Shown: in pieces, positions 44,757-57,826 of the stretch
Numbering within the stretch: the first letter of the stretch is position 1
Layout of the letters: each line of letters starts with the position of its first letter
Assembly (NCBI RefSeq): GCF_001625215.2
Contig: NC_030385.2
Location: 29,041,598-29,105,597, forward strand
Origin: Daucus carota subsp. sativus
Taxonomy: Eukaryota > Streptophyta > Magnoliopsida > Apiales > Apiaceae
Direction of reading: 5' to 3'
Length of the DNA stretch: 64,000 bases
Notes under the pieces: model-generated
What the model was told of the DNA's origin: nothing
The model's input: only the letters and a program-made list of their open reading frames with translations
Databases searched by the model: none
Translations under genes and position numbers: made by a program

Positions 44757-47379
44757 CAAACCCAAAGCTAAACCAACGCATTAAAAAACCGAAAATTTAG
44801 GTTTGGATCCGCCGGACTGGATGCTCAGGCTACGCCTACCTGTAGTCTAGACTCCAGTACTATCAGCATGGAAGTGTTGTCTGGGGTGGTGTCCATGTAA
44901 GAAATATAGAAACATTGTTCCCTAGTTGACTGTATAACTTTCCATGCGCCTGAGTCCTGGATATCAGTTTAACACTTTAAGTTCTAGTTAACAATATATT
45001 TGGTGTGAAGGACTATTACCTAGTTTGGTCACTTCTTTTTATTATAATACATATTTATATCTATATATCAAGTTGATAAATGTAAAAAAAATAATCCTGG
45101 TAGAGAGCACAGACTATGCTAGATTTTATGGGCAATTCCAACCTTGTAGTAATTATTTTCAAAGAACATCTTCTCATCCTGCAGGAGAAAAAAAACATTA
45201 GCACACAAAAAATTCTGCACAAAATATACAATCCTTCCGTGGATGCAATGAGATTTTAGTGACTAATACATAGATCTAGCAAAATTTTGAATTGTGATCT
45301 ACACAAATTAAATTTGTGTTACCTAATTTCAGTTTTCATATTTGGCGACACAAAATAATTCAGATTATTCTCTGGACTATTCCATAGAAAAATCTTATTC
45401 AGTTTCCAGAAATCATATAAATGATTTTTGTGCACAAAACAGAGCATAAAACACTATTGAAATGATTCGTACTAAAAGGTAAGATGCATTATACGGATTA
45501 GCTTTTATGCATGTTTGTGTCATTCTGTGAATACCACACAAATCATCCAAATATTCTCTCTGTTGCCCAACTCTCTTGTATGATCAGTATATAACATGAC
45601 CTTTTGTCAGTATACTAAGATAAATATCACATATTCTGAAAGTTTTCTGTATATATTTTACTCACATTAAAGTCTCAAGGTATGTTGATGATAAACATTT
45701 ACATTTTGATTAACACCAATTTATATCCGATTTGAGGTGGAGTTTGTAAGTTTTACCTGAGATGTAATTTTTCCAAAGATCCCGATGATATAAAAACGTC
45801 CAACCAAATATGCACACAAATCCAGAATCATAAAATTTACAACTGGAAGACGAGTGCTCCCTCTTTTTCAATATACACACGAATACACGATAATAAGAAG
45901 AAAAATGAATAAAATCTTGAGCCATCTATTTTTGGAGGAGCAAAGTAAGGATGTGATAAGCATGTCAACTTAGAAACTAATGGTGATGAGCAGGAAGAAA
46001 GAATCAAGTTCTGTTAGGAGGCTATACTATAGGCTACCCTATGCATATAATAGTACACTTAGCAATTTCATCTTTATGTCACTTACCACTCACTGGAAAC
46101 AAAGGAAGGCATCTTCAGTCATTTCCCCCATTGGATGGTTGAGTGAATTAATATAAACTCACATGATTTGTATAACAACATATTTACATATAAGCCCCCG
46201 TAAAACTATGTTCAAAATAAAATCGAGGTATTAAACGCTCTATACTATTTTAATTTTTTTATGTAACATTTCATATATCATCTTCAAGTATAACATGTCC
46301 CTATGTATAATTGTATATACACATTTGAAACTGAGGTTCATTAGGAGTTTTGAAGTTTACCAATTCACTTTGTCCGATCTTAATCAAACTGAAACTATAT
46401 GTACAATTATATATACACAGTTCATTAGGAGTTTTAAGGTCTACTAATTCACTCTTTTCCAAATCTCAATCAATAATATTCTGTCATAGGTTCTAGGCAT
46501 TCCACTCCCGTTTAAACTTGGAGTGGAGTGTGTGCAGATGATGACATAAAATGGACAATTTCTTGTAGTAGCACATAATCACATACAGATTTCCCATTAT
46601 AGTAGTAATTTGTTTCTTTTTCTGGATAAAGGGGTATTTTAATACTTGGACTAAGCACTGGTTTTGTACTCTTATGGATAAAAGAATTTTCAACCATTAT
46701 TGATTTTCAGCAAGTGAAGAGAAAAAAACAAAAAAAAACAGCATAATTAAATTGTAAAGTAGGGTATCAGCAGCAACTAATAGAAAAAAGATCAAAAGGA
46801 AATCAGAATATATGAGACAGAGATAAGTTTCACAAGCTACACAGGGACCAAAATGCCTCATGCTTTGATTCTGCTCCGTCCGTAACCGAAGATTCCTGCA
46901 TTATTCGGCCAAACTTCAGCCACGACAGTTGTGTAAACAGTAAGTAGGAAGAAAGAAATACAATGAAAAAGGAACGATAGTATTTCTAGTGTAGCCCATC
47001 CATTCATGTCCCCACAAAGAACATTTTCCCCTGGTGAATTAAGCCAGAGTGATTCTGTTTTCAACCCCATCAATCTAATCCAAAACCAGAATCTACAACA
47101 AGCACATCTACTTCAGGTTTCAACTTCCACCTCCCTAAGTCTATTCGACTGGGGCCACTACCTACTTGTCATGTAAGTGAGGTTAACTAGCTAGCTAGTA
47201 GTGCTATTAGCTTGTTTCAAGAAAAAAAATTAAAAAAGAATAAAAGAAAAGCATTTCAATAAGTCATATGAGGATGTCCATCTCACCTTAGCTTTATAAT
47301 GGCACAATCTGAAATGAATGGAGAAAGCAAAATCTTAGTGGCACCTTATAGGCCTGAAAGAGTGGAAAGCTAGTAAATA
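44757..47379. other. Intergenic upstream of the nucleoside transporter
   Basis: No gene is recognised. 46300-46480 holds a diverged ~90-bp tandem duplication ('attgtatatacacatttgaa', 'ttcattaggagtttt.aag', 'aattcact'). A 71-codon frame at 47073-46858 (minus) has a hydrophobic centre and a Gly/Arg end, but no family is recognised. The transporter promoter should lie in 46900-47379; I see no clear TATA box. Confidence 0.4.
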
Positions 47380-49063
47380 ATGGAGCGAGGGAAGAACACA
47401 GAAGTTCATACTGAACCAAGAGATGCATACAAAATTGCGTATGTAATCCATTTCTTACTTGGTGCAGGAAATTTAATTCCATGGAATGCTTTGATTACTG
47501 CTATCGATTATTTTGGCTCTATTTATTCAACCAGACATGTAGAAAAGGTTTTCTCAGTAGCTTACATGACTTCATCTGTTCTGGTCTTAGTGGTGATGAT
47601 AAGTTGGGGTAGTAATCTGAGCAAAAAACTGACCTTCAGATTGCGGATGAACATTGGATTTTCCATGTTTATTCTCTCTATAATGGCAAGTCCGATTATA
47701 GACTGGGCTTGGTTCAGCAAGCAATCGAGAGTGAGATCAGCTACTGACTTCAATTTAGTAGTTGCCGCAGTCATATTCTGTGGTTTGGCTGATGGCTTAA
47801 TAGGGGGAAGTCTGATAGGATCTTCGGGAAATCTACCAAAACAATACATGCAAGCAGTTTTTGCTGGAACAGCTTCTTCAGGTATCATATTTTAGCCAAC
47901 TTTTGGCTCTTATTCCTTCAAAATTTTAAAATAGATAAGAAAAAAAAAATAAGGAGAAAGCTTAGAATTCAGAAAAATGACATAATTGCCAAGACATAAA
48001 CTTATTTTAGCTAGAGGGGCTCCTCTTGTTCTTTTCTTTTTCTTTCTAAATAGCTCTTGTTCTTACAATTATGAAGCTAAGAGGTATTTGTTGATATATG
48101 ATACATATTGTAGTAAACACCTCTGTCTATAACTAACACAGTATTTGTTTGTACAATATTTTAAAAGACCATAATATAAAACAGAAAAATTAATTTACTT
48201 TTCATAAAAGCAACGAAAAGAAAAGTTTTAATGAGATAATTGTACTCACCAATAGCTTATCTATTTCTCCCCAATTGTATTGGTAAAAAAACACTTAAAG
48301 TCTATTTCGCCTCTTTTCTATTATCATGCCATATGCTTGTCTCCGCTGAATATCCATTAATTGCTCAGGTGTCCTGGTATCAATATTGCGGATTATAACT
48401 AAGGCAGCAGTACCACATTCTCCGCAAGGTCTTAGGACAAGTGCCCACTTCTACTTCATATTTAGCACGGTTATATTGTTGACCTGCCTTGTTTGTTGCA
48501 ACCTGCTCCACAAATTGCCAATCATGCAAGAGCATTACAAATTTCAACAGTATAATCTGCCATCTACAAGCCCAAAATTCTGGGATGTGGTGAGAATAAT
48601 AAGGTGGCCAGCTTTTGGAATCTTTATGATCTATACAGTTACCTTGTCAATTTTTCCTGGATTCTTAGCAGAAAATGTTCAATCCAACATTCTTGGAGAT
48701 TGGTATCCGCTTTTGCTGATTACAGCATACAATGTTTCAGATTTAGCAGGAAAATCATTCACGGCCATATATGTGCTCAAGGGCATCAGGAAAGCAACAT
48801 GGGGTTCAATCAGCAGGCTGTTATTTTACCCTCTATTTACTGTGTGCCTCCACGGATCTAAGTGGATGAAAACCGAGGTGCCCGTGATATTTCTGACGTT
48901 TATGCTCGGACTAACAAATGGTTATTTGACAAGTGTCATCATGATACAGGCTCCTAAATCAGTGTCACCTTCAGAAGCTGAAGTAGCTGCAGTTGTCATG
49001 GCATTGTTCTTGGGATTGGGCTTAGTTGCTGGTTCGGTTGTTGGCTGGTTATGGATCATTTGA
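47380..49063 (+). CDS. ENT8: Equilibrative nucleoside transporter, ENT8 type
   Basis: Two exons, 47380-47881 and 48369-49063, join across a Gly codon (FAGTASS|G) to 398 residues, close to Arabidopsis ENT8 (~389, from memory). The protein is hydrophobic throughout, with about ten to eleven membrane segments. ENT-family landmarks are RDAYKIAYVIHFLLGAGNLI plus PWNALITAIDYF near residues 14-46, GLADGLIGGSLIG before the exon junction, NLPKQYMQAVFAGTASS, and at the C-end MLGLTNGYLTSVIMIQAPK and GLGLVAGSVVGWLW. ENT carriers move nucleosides across plasma or vacuolar membranes without needing a steep proton gradient; some plant members are proton-coupled. ENT8 itself is little studied, so substrate and membrane are inferred. 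The start codon gives a family-like cytosolic N-terminus. Confidence 0.93.
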
Positions 49064-51186
49064 ACCTAATTAATAGGTCTTCATTCAGTATGTTAATCCA
49101 CAAGAATTGAATTACCTACAAAAAGTCAAGAAGTAAACTTCTTTAGTATTGTCACTTTTCTTGTGCTCCATTAGTCACATAACATTTATCTCTCCTCCCA
49201 ATACCAAGAGCCAATCAACGCCATAAAAGGAACTTTTAAAGCATAAATAACTTGCCACCACATATTTGTTGATGAGTTCCGACTTTCTTGCTTTTTTGTT
49301 CAACACGAAGAGAAAAGGACAAGACAATGAGGGATTTATCCTACAGGGTTAACCCAAGCTAACCATTACATTTACATGCACACCCAAAAAGAGAGCCAAC
49401 TCGATATTCGATAATTGGGTTCAAAAGTACCAAATGAGAATTTGTTCCACTTCCACAATTCTGCTGAAAAACAGACCAAATCCAGTTGTGATCATCAAGA
49501 TCAAAATGTTATCTCTACATATAATTGCCATTACTTGCTCAAGTATTAACAAATTGTGTTTCCCTCAATCTAATGCTAATTCATGAAATGATTACAAGAT
49601 AACAAAGCAAACAACTTATATAACACACAAATAATACAGCACAACATGCACAGTTGAATCAACACAACTAAAACCTGAGATCAAATCTTGAAACAATCTA
49701 TAAGGTCATCATTAAGCATACGATACAGAAGAATATAACCAAAGCATACCCATTAAATGGCGTAGCAGCCTTATCGCATAGCTGAAATGTAAAAAACAGT
49801 GCAACCCAGCATTTTAAATTTGTTAGGGTGGAAATTCATAGAGATGAGAGAGAGTTATTTTCCAGGAGAGTGCAATTAAAACTGCAACTCTTTTTTCTGG
49901 TTCGAGAATGGTTGTACTATGAGCCCGATTTTGTGTACATAATTCCTGATCGACAACCCTTTGTTTTTAGGGTCCAGGTTCCTACGCCCGTGTTAAAAAA
50001 CATACAGCTTCCTGGCTATATTCAACGGTCAGGATTAAAACAAAATTTTAACATGTGCAGTCCTAAAATAGTTAAAATTTTGTTTTAATTCTGGCTACTG
50101 GATATACATCAACGGACAGAAAGCTGTATGTTTTTTAACAGATCCTCAGCATACATATGCTAGGACATGGACACTTGTTTTTATATATCTTCGGTCCTGT
50201 AATTTATTTATAATTTTTTTTTATTTCTTGTACATATGCTTTTTTTTGCTAATTATATATAATATTATAATATATTTGAAAATTCTTTTTTCGTATATAT
50301 ATATATATATATATAAATATTGACTTTTAAAAAAATAAAATATTTATAAAAAGGAGTTTTAAAATAAGTGTGAAATCCCGTTTAAACAATGCACAGGACG
50401 GAGGGATAACATAAGTATTATTATATATTATTTAATTTACTTAATTGTGGTAAAAAATTAATTTAATTAATCATATAAAAATGTTCTTACAACTTTATGT
50501 TTATTCTGTTTTAAGGAAGAAAAATTCCTCTCAAGACAATATTTCTTTTTTCTATTTTAACTCCTTTCGTTGCACTGTTTCAACTGAATACCACCATAGG
50601 TCTCTATCAACATAAAGCAGCAAAAATGAAATCGTAGCTAAATATCAATCACTTTTAATCGGAGTTAAATATAATCACTTTTATTCACTTTTTTTTTAAT
50701 GCACCACATACAGTCATACACTCATACTTATGCTGAAATATACTCACACATCTTTTTCAACCGTAATATTATAATTATTATAATCAAATGTATATTCGCA
50801 TATACTTACAATTAAGTTTAAAAAAACACATATTTACTTTTGACACATCCAGTTGAGCTGTACCGGAGTTTGTTAGCTTTCCGATCACACTGCCGGAGCT
50901 CATTTTTTCGATCACATATCTTCGTTCTCAGTTCAATTTCTCTTTCTCTAACAAGTAATCAAACTTTAATTATCCTAATTATATATAAACATATGTATAT
51001 GTATGCGCCCATTGAATTGAAGCTGTTGTTTAATCATTTATATACTGCGATTACTCTTTATATGCACAGTTTGTATGTGTGTTAAGATTTTCATGTTGAA
51101 GATTGTTGTGTGATTAGTTTTTTATGATTATTTTTGTCGAAAATTGAAGAAACTAGGTGGATTGTGTGAAATGAGATTTTGTTAGA
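49064..51186. other. Intergenic between ENT8 and SOS2/CIPK24
   Basis: No gene is visible. It contains the fold-back element at 49991-50140 and AT-rich simple repeats (50290-50320). 50860-50960 ('ctgtaccggagtttgttagc', CT-rich 'ttctctttctctaacaag') looks like leader sequence of the kinase gene. A TATATAAA box at 50982-50989 would give a ~170-nt leader. The two readings exclude each other unless the leader contains an intron. Confidence 0.4.
49991..50140. mobile_element. Fold-back MITE, nearly a full hairpin
   Basis: The left arm (49991-50053, starting tgttaaaaaacatacagctt) is complementary to the right arm (50071-50140, ending aagctgtatgttttttaaca), with a loop of only about 17 bp. Arm matching extends through the inner aaaacaaaattttaac/gttaaaattttgtttt. 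It could fold into a long hairpin RNA if transcribed. Confidence 0.75.
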
Positions 51187-54100
51187 ATGAATAAAGGAAC
51201 GCGAAAGGTAGGAAAGTATGAAGTCGGCCGAACGATTGGCCAAGGAACTTTTGCCAAAGTTAAGTTTGCTAAAAATACCGAGACGGGCGAGAGCGTTGCT
51301 GTTAAAGTTATGACCAAGAGCACGATACTCAAACACAAGATGGTTAATCAGGTTCTACACCTTTCCGTAACTTGCAGTGTTTTAAGTTAGGTTTTTATTC
51401 GCATAAGATCCTGAACAGACCACCATAAGTAGCTTTTAAAACGAGTTGAATGTGATGATTGTATAGCCTGTAAATTTGCTCTGTATAGAGATATTTTTTT
51501 TTTGTCAGGTGTTTATGGAGATATTTTGATTAAGTTCTTTGTGATGATCTTGAAGTTCTTTTTCAGTTGAAGTGATGTGTGCAGTATAAATTAGGCTTTC
51601 CAGAATATGAACATTGCTGATGTTTATTTGTCGATAATATTCCTTCACTAAAAAAATTGACTGCATAAATAATCTCCTTTTATACTTGATAAATGTAGGC
51701 CCATAGCATTTCTCCACTCTTTCATCCTACAAATATATGTCTTTATAGGCTTTGGTTGAGATGAGACCCATTCTTACCCTAAGAACTCTGAGAAATATAT
51801 AAAGAAAAATACCTCAAAATCAGCTAAACATTTGATCAAACTTCTTTTCGTCATCATATAATGGCTTATACCGGAATTCCTGGAGTTCATATTCTACTTG
51901 GTTCTCCATTGAATCCAACTTTTCAGGTGTATATATGTTGACAGATTTAATTACATATGGGAAAATGGTTTTTCTTACTTCATTAACTCTCATAAGCTGA
52001 CCTTGCTCTACAATTGTTGTGTCTTAACCCTTAACCACATCAATTGTAGTAATCCTTTCTGTTTGCTATTGTGTTTTTTTACCTTGTCTCTATAAGGAGT
52101 GACTTCTCTCGCAGTCCTTGAGATGATCCTGTTAGCATTATCTATCAATTATCTTACTAGCATTAGCTACGTAATTCTTGAAGTTAAGAATATAACCAGC
52201 AAGATGTATCTATTGCATGTTCTATTATCTATCCTTGTGAAATATAATTGAGGATATTTGTTTTTAGAAGCTAATTTGCACCTATTTGAGTTGGTTTTTA
52301 GATCAAAAGAGAGATATCTATAATGAAAATCGTAAGGCATCCCAACATAGTCAGGCTAAATGAGGTAAATTTAATGTTTCATAATGTTCCTTATACATAT
52401 GTTGCTTTTCTTGAAAACGTTCTAGATTGGCTGAGGCATCTTCTTGCAATTTCTTACTTTCCTCAATTTGTCTTTCTCCCTTTTTATTAATAGGTTTTGG
52501 CAAGTCAGACGAAAATATATATTGTTCTGGAGTTTGTGACTGGGGGAGAGCTTTTTGATAAAATAGTAAGTATTGGGTTCATAATTTTTTTATTGCTCTT
52601 TGATATTTCATCTCACCCAGTTATTCCCCCTAAACATATTCATTAAATTCAGGAGTTCACAATTTGTTAACTGCACCTCATGGGATAGGTAGATACTGTT
52701 GGTAATTGAAGATTGTATAATTACTCCAAGATAATAAGTAACACGAGGATGACAAATAAGGTTCTTAAGAAAAGAGGGATGATGTAAATATGTATGTCTA
52801 ATTTGTAAAATTCATCGTGATTGATTTATGAAGGGGCTTTGCATGTCTCAGCAATTATTATAGATAAACTTACGAAGCTAAACGAGCGGTGGCACTAAGG
52901 AATTGGAAAATGGTTGATTTGATTTATCTTTTATAGTATGTTATATGAACTGTCAGCATCTCTTACTTCCAAGGATGAAGTAAACACGGGGAATGGTCTA
53001 TCACAGAGCATCAGCGAAGTGAGTACTTATTACTTCATTGCATACCTTGGATGGCAGGTTAATCAGAAAAGGCTTTCAGAACAAGAATCTAGGCGATACT
53101 TTCAACAGCTTATAGATGCAGTAGCACATTGCCACAGTAAGGGTGTGTACCATAGAGATTTAAAGGTGAATTTAGGTATTCTTACATTATAATTAGAAGT
53201 TTGGAAAATTATATCCTAAAGTTTGAATTTTATTGCCATCTTATAGCCTGAAAATCTTCTTCTTGATTCTGATGGAAACTTGAAGGTCTCTGATTTTGGA
53301 CTAAGTGCATTGCCACAACAAGTAAGAATGTTTTTTTTAAACGAAGTACGAAACATTAGTATGTTCTACACCTATAATTAGCAACTTTGCAGAATCATGT
53401 TCTGTTTTTAATTGTGAAACCAGAAATTGTTTTCACCCATGGTTCAATTAGCAACTTTTCAAAATCATGTTCTGGTTTTAATTGTTAAAACAGAAATTAT
53501 TTCACCCATGGTTCGTTGTGGTATTGGTTTAATGTAATTGCAGGGTGTTGAGCTTCTTCATACAACTTGTGGAACTCCAAATTATATTGCACCCGAGGTA
53601 AATTTTCCTGACGTCCATAAAATTGACTAGTTGAAGCTAGTATCTTTAATGGTTTTATTTGCCACTTCATGTACATCTTAATGTTGATTGAACCTGCCAA
53701 TGGCGGAACTGGTAAAAAAGAAATACTACTTGGTCTATATTAAAATACTTTAAATAATACTTATCACATTACCATGATGTGTGCATGTATATGTAAATGG
53801 TATAATCCATATTTGGTCGGCCTTGACGACTAGATCAGATTCGGAACAATGTATCAGGGTTAAATATTAATTTGACCACTATATTATTAGAGAGGTTCCA
53901 AATTTACCACTGACAAAATCTGGGTCACAAACTGGCCATTTTCGAGGCCAAATAGTTGATTTTCGGTGGTATTTTTGAGGTATTGTTAGCTTAGCACTGA
54001 TTCAAAAGTGGTCAGTTTGAGACCCCAAATTCTATAAGTGGTCAATTTGAGACCCAAAATTTGTCGGTGGTACATTTGAAACTTCTCTAGTTATATAGTG

Positions 54101-57100
54101 GCCACCTTGATATTTAACCCCAATGTATTACTTACTAATATTGCAGTCAACATGTTATGTGTATTGTATATGGATCAATATATGTGACATATAACTGTAC
54201 ATGTAAACATTTTGGATGACCTACACAATCTGCTAATAGTAGTACCGTAACTCACCCTTGCAAAAAATAAAATGCTTTAAACTCTGATAAACTCAAACAA
54301 TTTTTGAATTCAGCATCGCATCTAGTAAGAAAATTTACTTTTTTTCTGGACATATTTAGGCTCCCCAATCCATAATATTTGCTGGAAACTGTTTAATATT
54401 ATATTCTTCCTTCCACGCTTTAGTTATTGTTCATGAGATGGCGGGGTTGAGAAAAATCCACATTTGAGGAGGTATTCTAATTTCTAACTAGTTTTGCATG
54501 TAAAAGATGGGAAAGAAGAGATGCATTTGGCATGCCAGAAGTGTGCCTGATCCTCCTTACTTGATTATCTTCTATATTATAGTTGCCCCAGTTTCACTCC
54601 TATTTTATTGTTTTAAGTTCATCTATGATTAGTAAAATTTATTGTACCTATAGTCTGTCCTCACATCGTAATTACTTGTGAAAATGTGCAATGTTTTTCA
54701 TTAGCTTCCCCTAAATGGTTGTCAGGTGCTAAGCCACCGAGGCTATGATGGTGCTGCTGCTGATGTTTGGTCTTGTGGAGTCATATTGTATGTTTTAATG
54801 GCAGGATATCTTCCTTTTAATGAGATAGACCTTCCAACCTTGTATAAAAAGGTTAGTCATTTGACAATGAGATTATATAATCACGCGGACACTTGCATTC
54901 TAATATCATAATTATAAATCCAATATTTGAAATGTCACAAGAATACCTGCAAGAAAATGTGCATCCAGTTTTTCTTTATAACTGAAGAAAACCCAGTTGT
55001 CAGGTTTAAAAAACCAGATATCCCCTAGTTGCAAATAATGACAGAGATATGATTTTGTCTAACAGAAGTGTGTTTTAATGAGGGTAAGTTTCAAGGGAAT
55101 ATTGAGGAGAAATCCGAGTGACAAATTTTTGCTCACATTTTTACCACGTTCACCTAAAGAATCTTGACTTTTCAAGTTATATCCAGGATTCTCTTTTTTT
55201 TTCGCGGGAAAATTACTGGGTCAGGACTGTCATTCTAAACTTTTGGTTTATCTCAAGCCTGGATTAGTGTTACACTGCCTATCTGATGCAGGAATTTAGG
55301 TCCATTCGTGTTATCTGTGGAACCGTACTAACCATGGTTGCTACATAAATTTGTAGGGTCTGCATTTTATCGATTCTCTTTTAAAGAAGTAATTCTTCTG
55401 TGTAGGTCAGTTCTGCAGATTTTTCTTTTCCATATTGGTTCTCTGCCGGTGCAAAGTCGCTGCTAAACAAAATACTTGATCCTAATCCTGAAACTGTGAG
55501 TGTACTTATATTAGGTTCTTCCTTCATATCTTTGAAATATGAAGCCGTACTAGATGTGTATAGATGATATACTTATACAAAATCTAGATACCGGCCTTGA
55601 ATCCACTGCATAGATTTTGTAAGTGCGTGTAAGCAATAAGCTGTTTATTCCACCTTTGCTTCTGTAGCTCATTCTGTATTCGTTGCAGCGTATTCGAATT
55701 GATGGGATAAAAAACCATCCATGGTTCCAGAAGAACTATGTGTCTGTAAAGCTTGCAGAAGATGTAGAAATCAGTTTGGATGATGTTTGTGCAGTTTTTG
55801 ATGACATTGAGGTTGGCTTAGTGTTCACTTTACTTGTTTAAATGTTTAAGATATCAAATATGCAGTTGAAGATTCTCTTGTTGATCGACCAGTTTTTTTT
55901 AATTATGCAGGATAAATATGTAACGGAGCAATCCGGAATTTCTCAGAATGGCCCTTTAGTTATGAATGCCTTTGAGATGATTACTCTGTCTCAAGGGTTG
56001 AATTTATCAGCCTTATTTGATAGGCGACAGGTACACTAAAATACAGTATTGCACTTTTTTTTGTAGTTATGCATCATGTGGAACACCTTACTCATGGAAA
56101 AATGGAGACTGAGTTGGGTTCGAGGACCAAGAAAGGGTCCCAGGAGACCTAAATTTAATTTACATTCCCCCGAATTCTGACCGATTCTAGTACTGTAAGA
56201 TGGCCAGATGTTATGCTGCACAAGCTTTGCAGTTTTAATATCATAATTAATCTAATAATAATGTTTAGATGTTGTAGTCTTTACGTTTGTGTGTATTGCT
56301 AATATACAGATATATAACTATTGTGTGGGTATCAGGATTCTGGATCAGTTATTGTGTGGTTGGATCATAGTTTACAGTTTAAACTTACTTCTAGTTTGTT
56401 TACATGGACTTGATATGTTCCTATTGCAGGATCATGTCAAGCGTCAAACTCGTTTTGTTTCTCGTCAACCAGCTGAAGTCATAATTTCAACGATCGAATC
56501 CGTTGCAGAATCAATGACCCTTAAGGTCCATACGCGTAACTACAAGGTATTCTACCTATACTCTTCTTCTTTCTTAGGGATTATTCTACTCCTAATGCTA
56601 TATGGTGGAGATACTTGCTCATGTTATCTAAATTAATATTTTATCATGTAAAATGCATATCATTTTTAAAATAATAATAATAATAATAATTTAATAATAA
56701 ATAATCATAAGGTATGTTTTGTTTGGTTGCTTTATGTTTACCTCAAATCAACTACTATATATCAGCTGAAAAAACTATAGAAATCACACATGGACTGCCA
56801 GTCTGTTTAAGGTAACATATTTACCCCATTACCCAGTGGATAGTTATTTGTGAATTACATGACCTGAGGGTTTTCTTGGTTGGTCAATTTTTGTGTATTT
56901 CCTGACCTGAACCTTTTTGGTGTCTCTGCTACCAGCCTACCAAGTCTTCATTTTAGTTTTTCTATATATTCATATGAGATTTTGAAACACTTCCTAATTA
57001 GATGTAAAAGGTGGTGCTCTTGAGATTTTATGCATTCAAAGAGATTAAAACAAATTAAATAAAGTAGGTTATGAAATCTCAAGTTTCCCCAATTTGAACA

Positions 57101-57826
57101 TTTGTTTGTGTGAGCCAGATCTAAAGTACTCTTTTCTATGACAGACAAGGCTTGAAGGAAGATCGCCCAATATAAATGGACAGCTCGCTGTTGTATTGGA
57201 GGTAATATCTGTAATTTGTTACTTATTATATAGATGCATTGGTTTCTTGTGCACATTCCTCCCCTCATAGAATGCTTGTTATAAAGGTTTACGAAGTTGC
57301 ACCATCTCTTTTCATGGTGGATGTTCGGAAGGCGACTGGAGATACACTTGAGTATCACAAGGTTAGCTTCTTATTGCACATTCTGTATTCATTTTTCTCT
57401 CTCGAAACACAGATGCTTATGACTAAACCAATTCACAAGTACCCAGTAAGCTTTTAACAATCATCTGGCTTCTAGTTTATATTCCCTGATCTTTATACAA
57501 GGTTTTAGCCTTCAGAGTGTCTTGTGGCACATGTATCTCCAATCTTTCTCTGTACAATCTGTTTTTAGTTATCACAAAGCCTTCTGTTTACATCTGCTGT
57601 AGGTGATGTTAAATTCAGGAAACAGTAACAAACAATTTATTTTATTTTCTTCTTGGTGCTACATGTGTTGGTTCTGTGATTAATTGTTCCAAATACTTTT
57701 CTGATTGAATAATGTGAGTAAACTTATAGTTTGATCGACACCTAATAGAATCTGTATAATCTTTTGTTGCAGTTCTACAAGAGCTTCTGTGCTAAACTCG
57801 ATCATATCATTTGGAAACCAAAATAA
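51187..57826 (+). CDS. SOS2 (CIPK24): CBL-interacting protein kinase SOS2/CIPK24
   Basis: Fourteen in-phase exons give 432 residues: 51187-51351, 52302-52364, 52494-52565, 53058-53165, 53247-53321, 53544-53597, 54726-54851, 55406-55495, 55689-55811, 55911-56030, 56430-56546, 57145-57201, 57287-57361 and 57773-57826. Visible are the Gly loop GQGTFAKV (18-25), ATP lysine K40, HRDLKPEN with catalytic D134, DFG (152-154), and APE (177-179). The activation loop has Thr168, the position used in SOS2 activation. The NAF/FISL motif [19 protein letters not shown] (311-329) binds SOS3/CBL Ca2+ sensors. A phosphatase-interaction segment ([13 protein letters not shown]) follows. The pathway phosphorylates the Na+/H+ exchanger SOS1 at the plasma membrane and controls salt tolerance. 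The protein ends IIWKPK, lacking the ~14-residue tail of Arabidopsis SOS2 (446). Intron-rich structure fits the intron-rich CIPK clade. Confidence 0.95.
53855..54120. mobile_element. MITE with ~85-bp inverted arms in SOS2 intron 6
   Basis: Left arm cagggttaaatattaatttg, then 'gaccactatat', is mirrored by 'atatagtggccaccttgata' and tttaaccc at the right. The arms match imperfectly for about 85 bp. A perfect 8-bp duplication, CAATGTAT, flanks it (53847-53854, 54121-54128). Length 266 bp. The superfamily is uncertain: the duplication length fits hAT, but the ends are not typical. Confidence 0.8.

Noticed and set aside
46858..47073. 71-codon frame upstream of ENT8
   Set aside because: No recognised family, no promoter or splice evidence.
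52938..53057. N-terminal extension of SOS2 exon 4 (frame from 52938)
   Set aside because: It contains intron sequence; the acceptor at 53057 joins in phase to the preceding exon and restores the family sequence.
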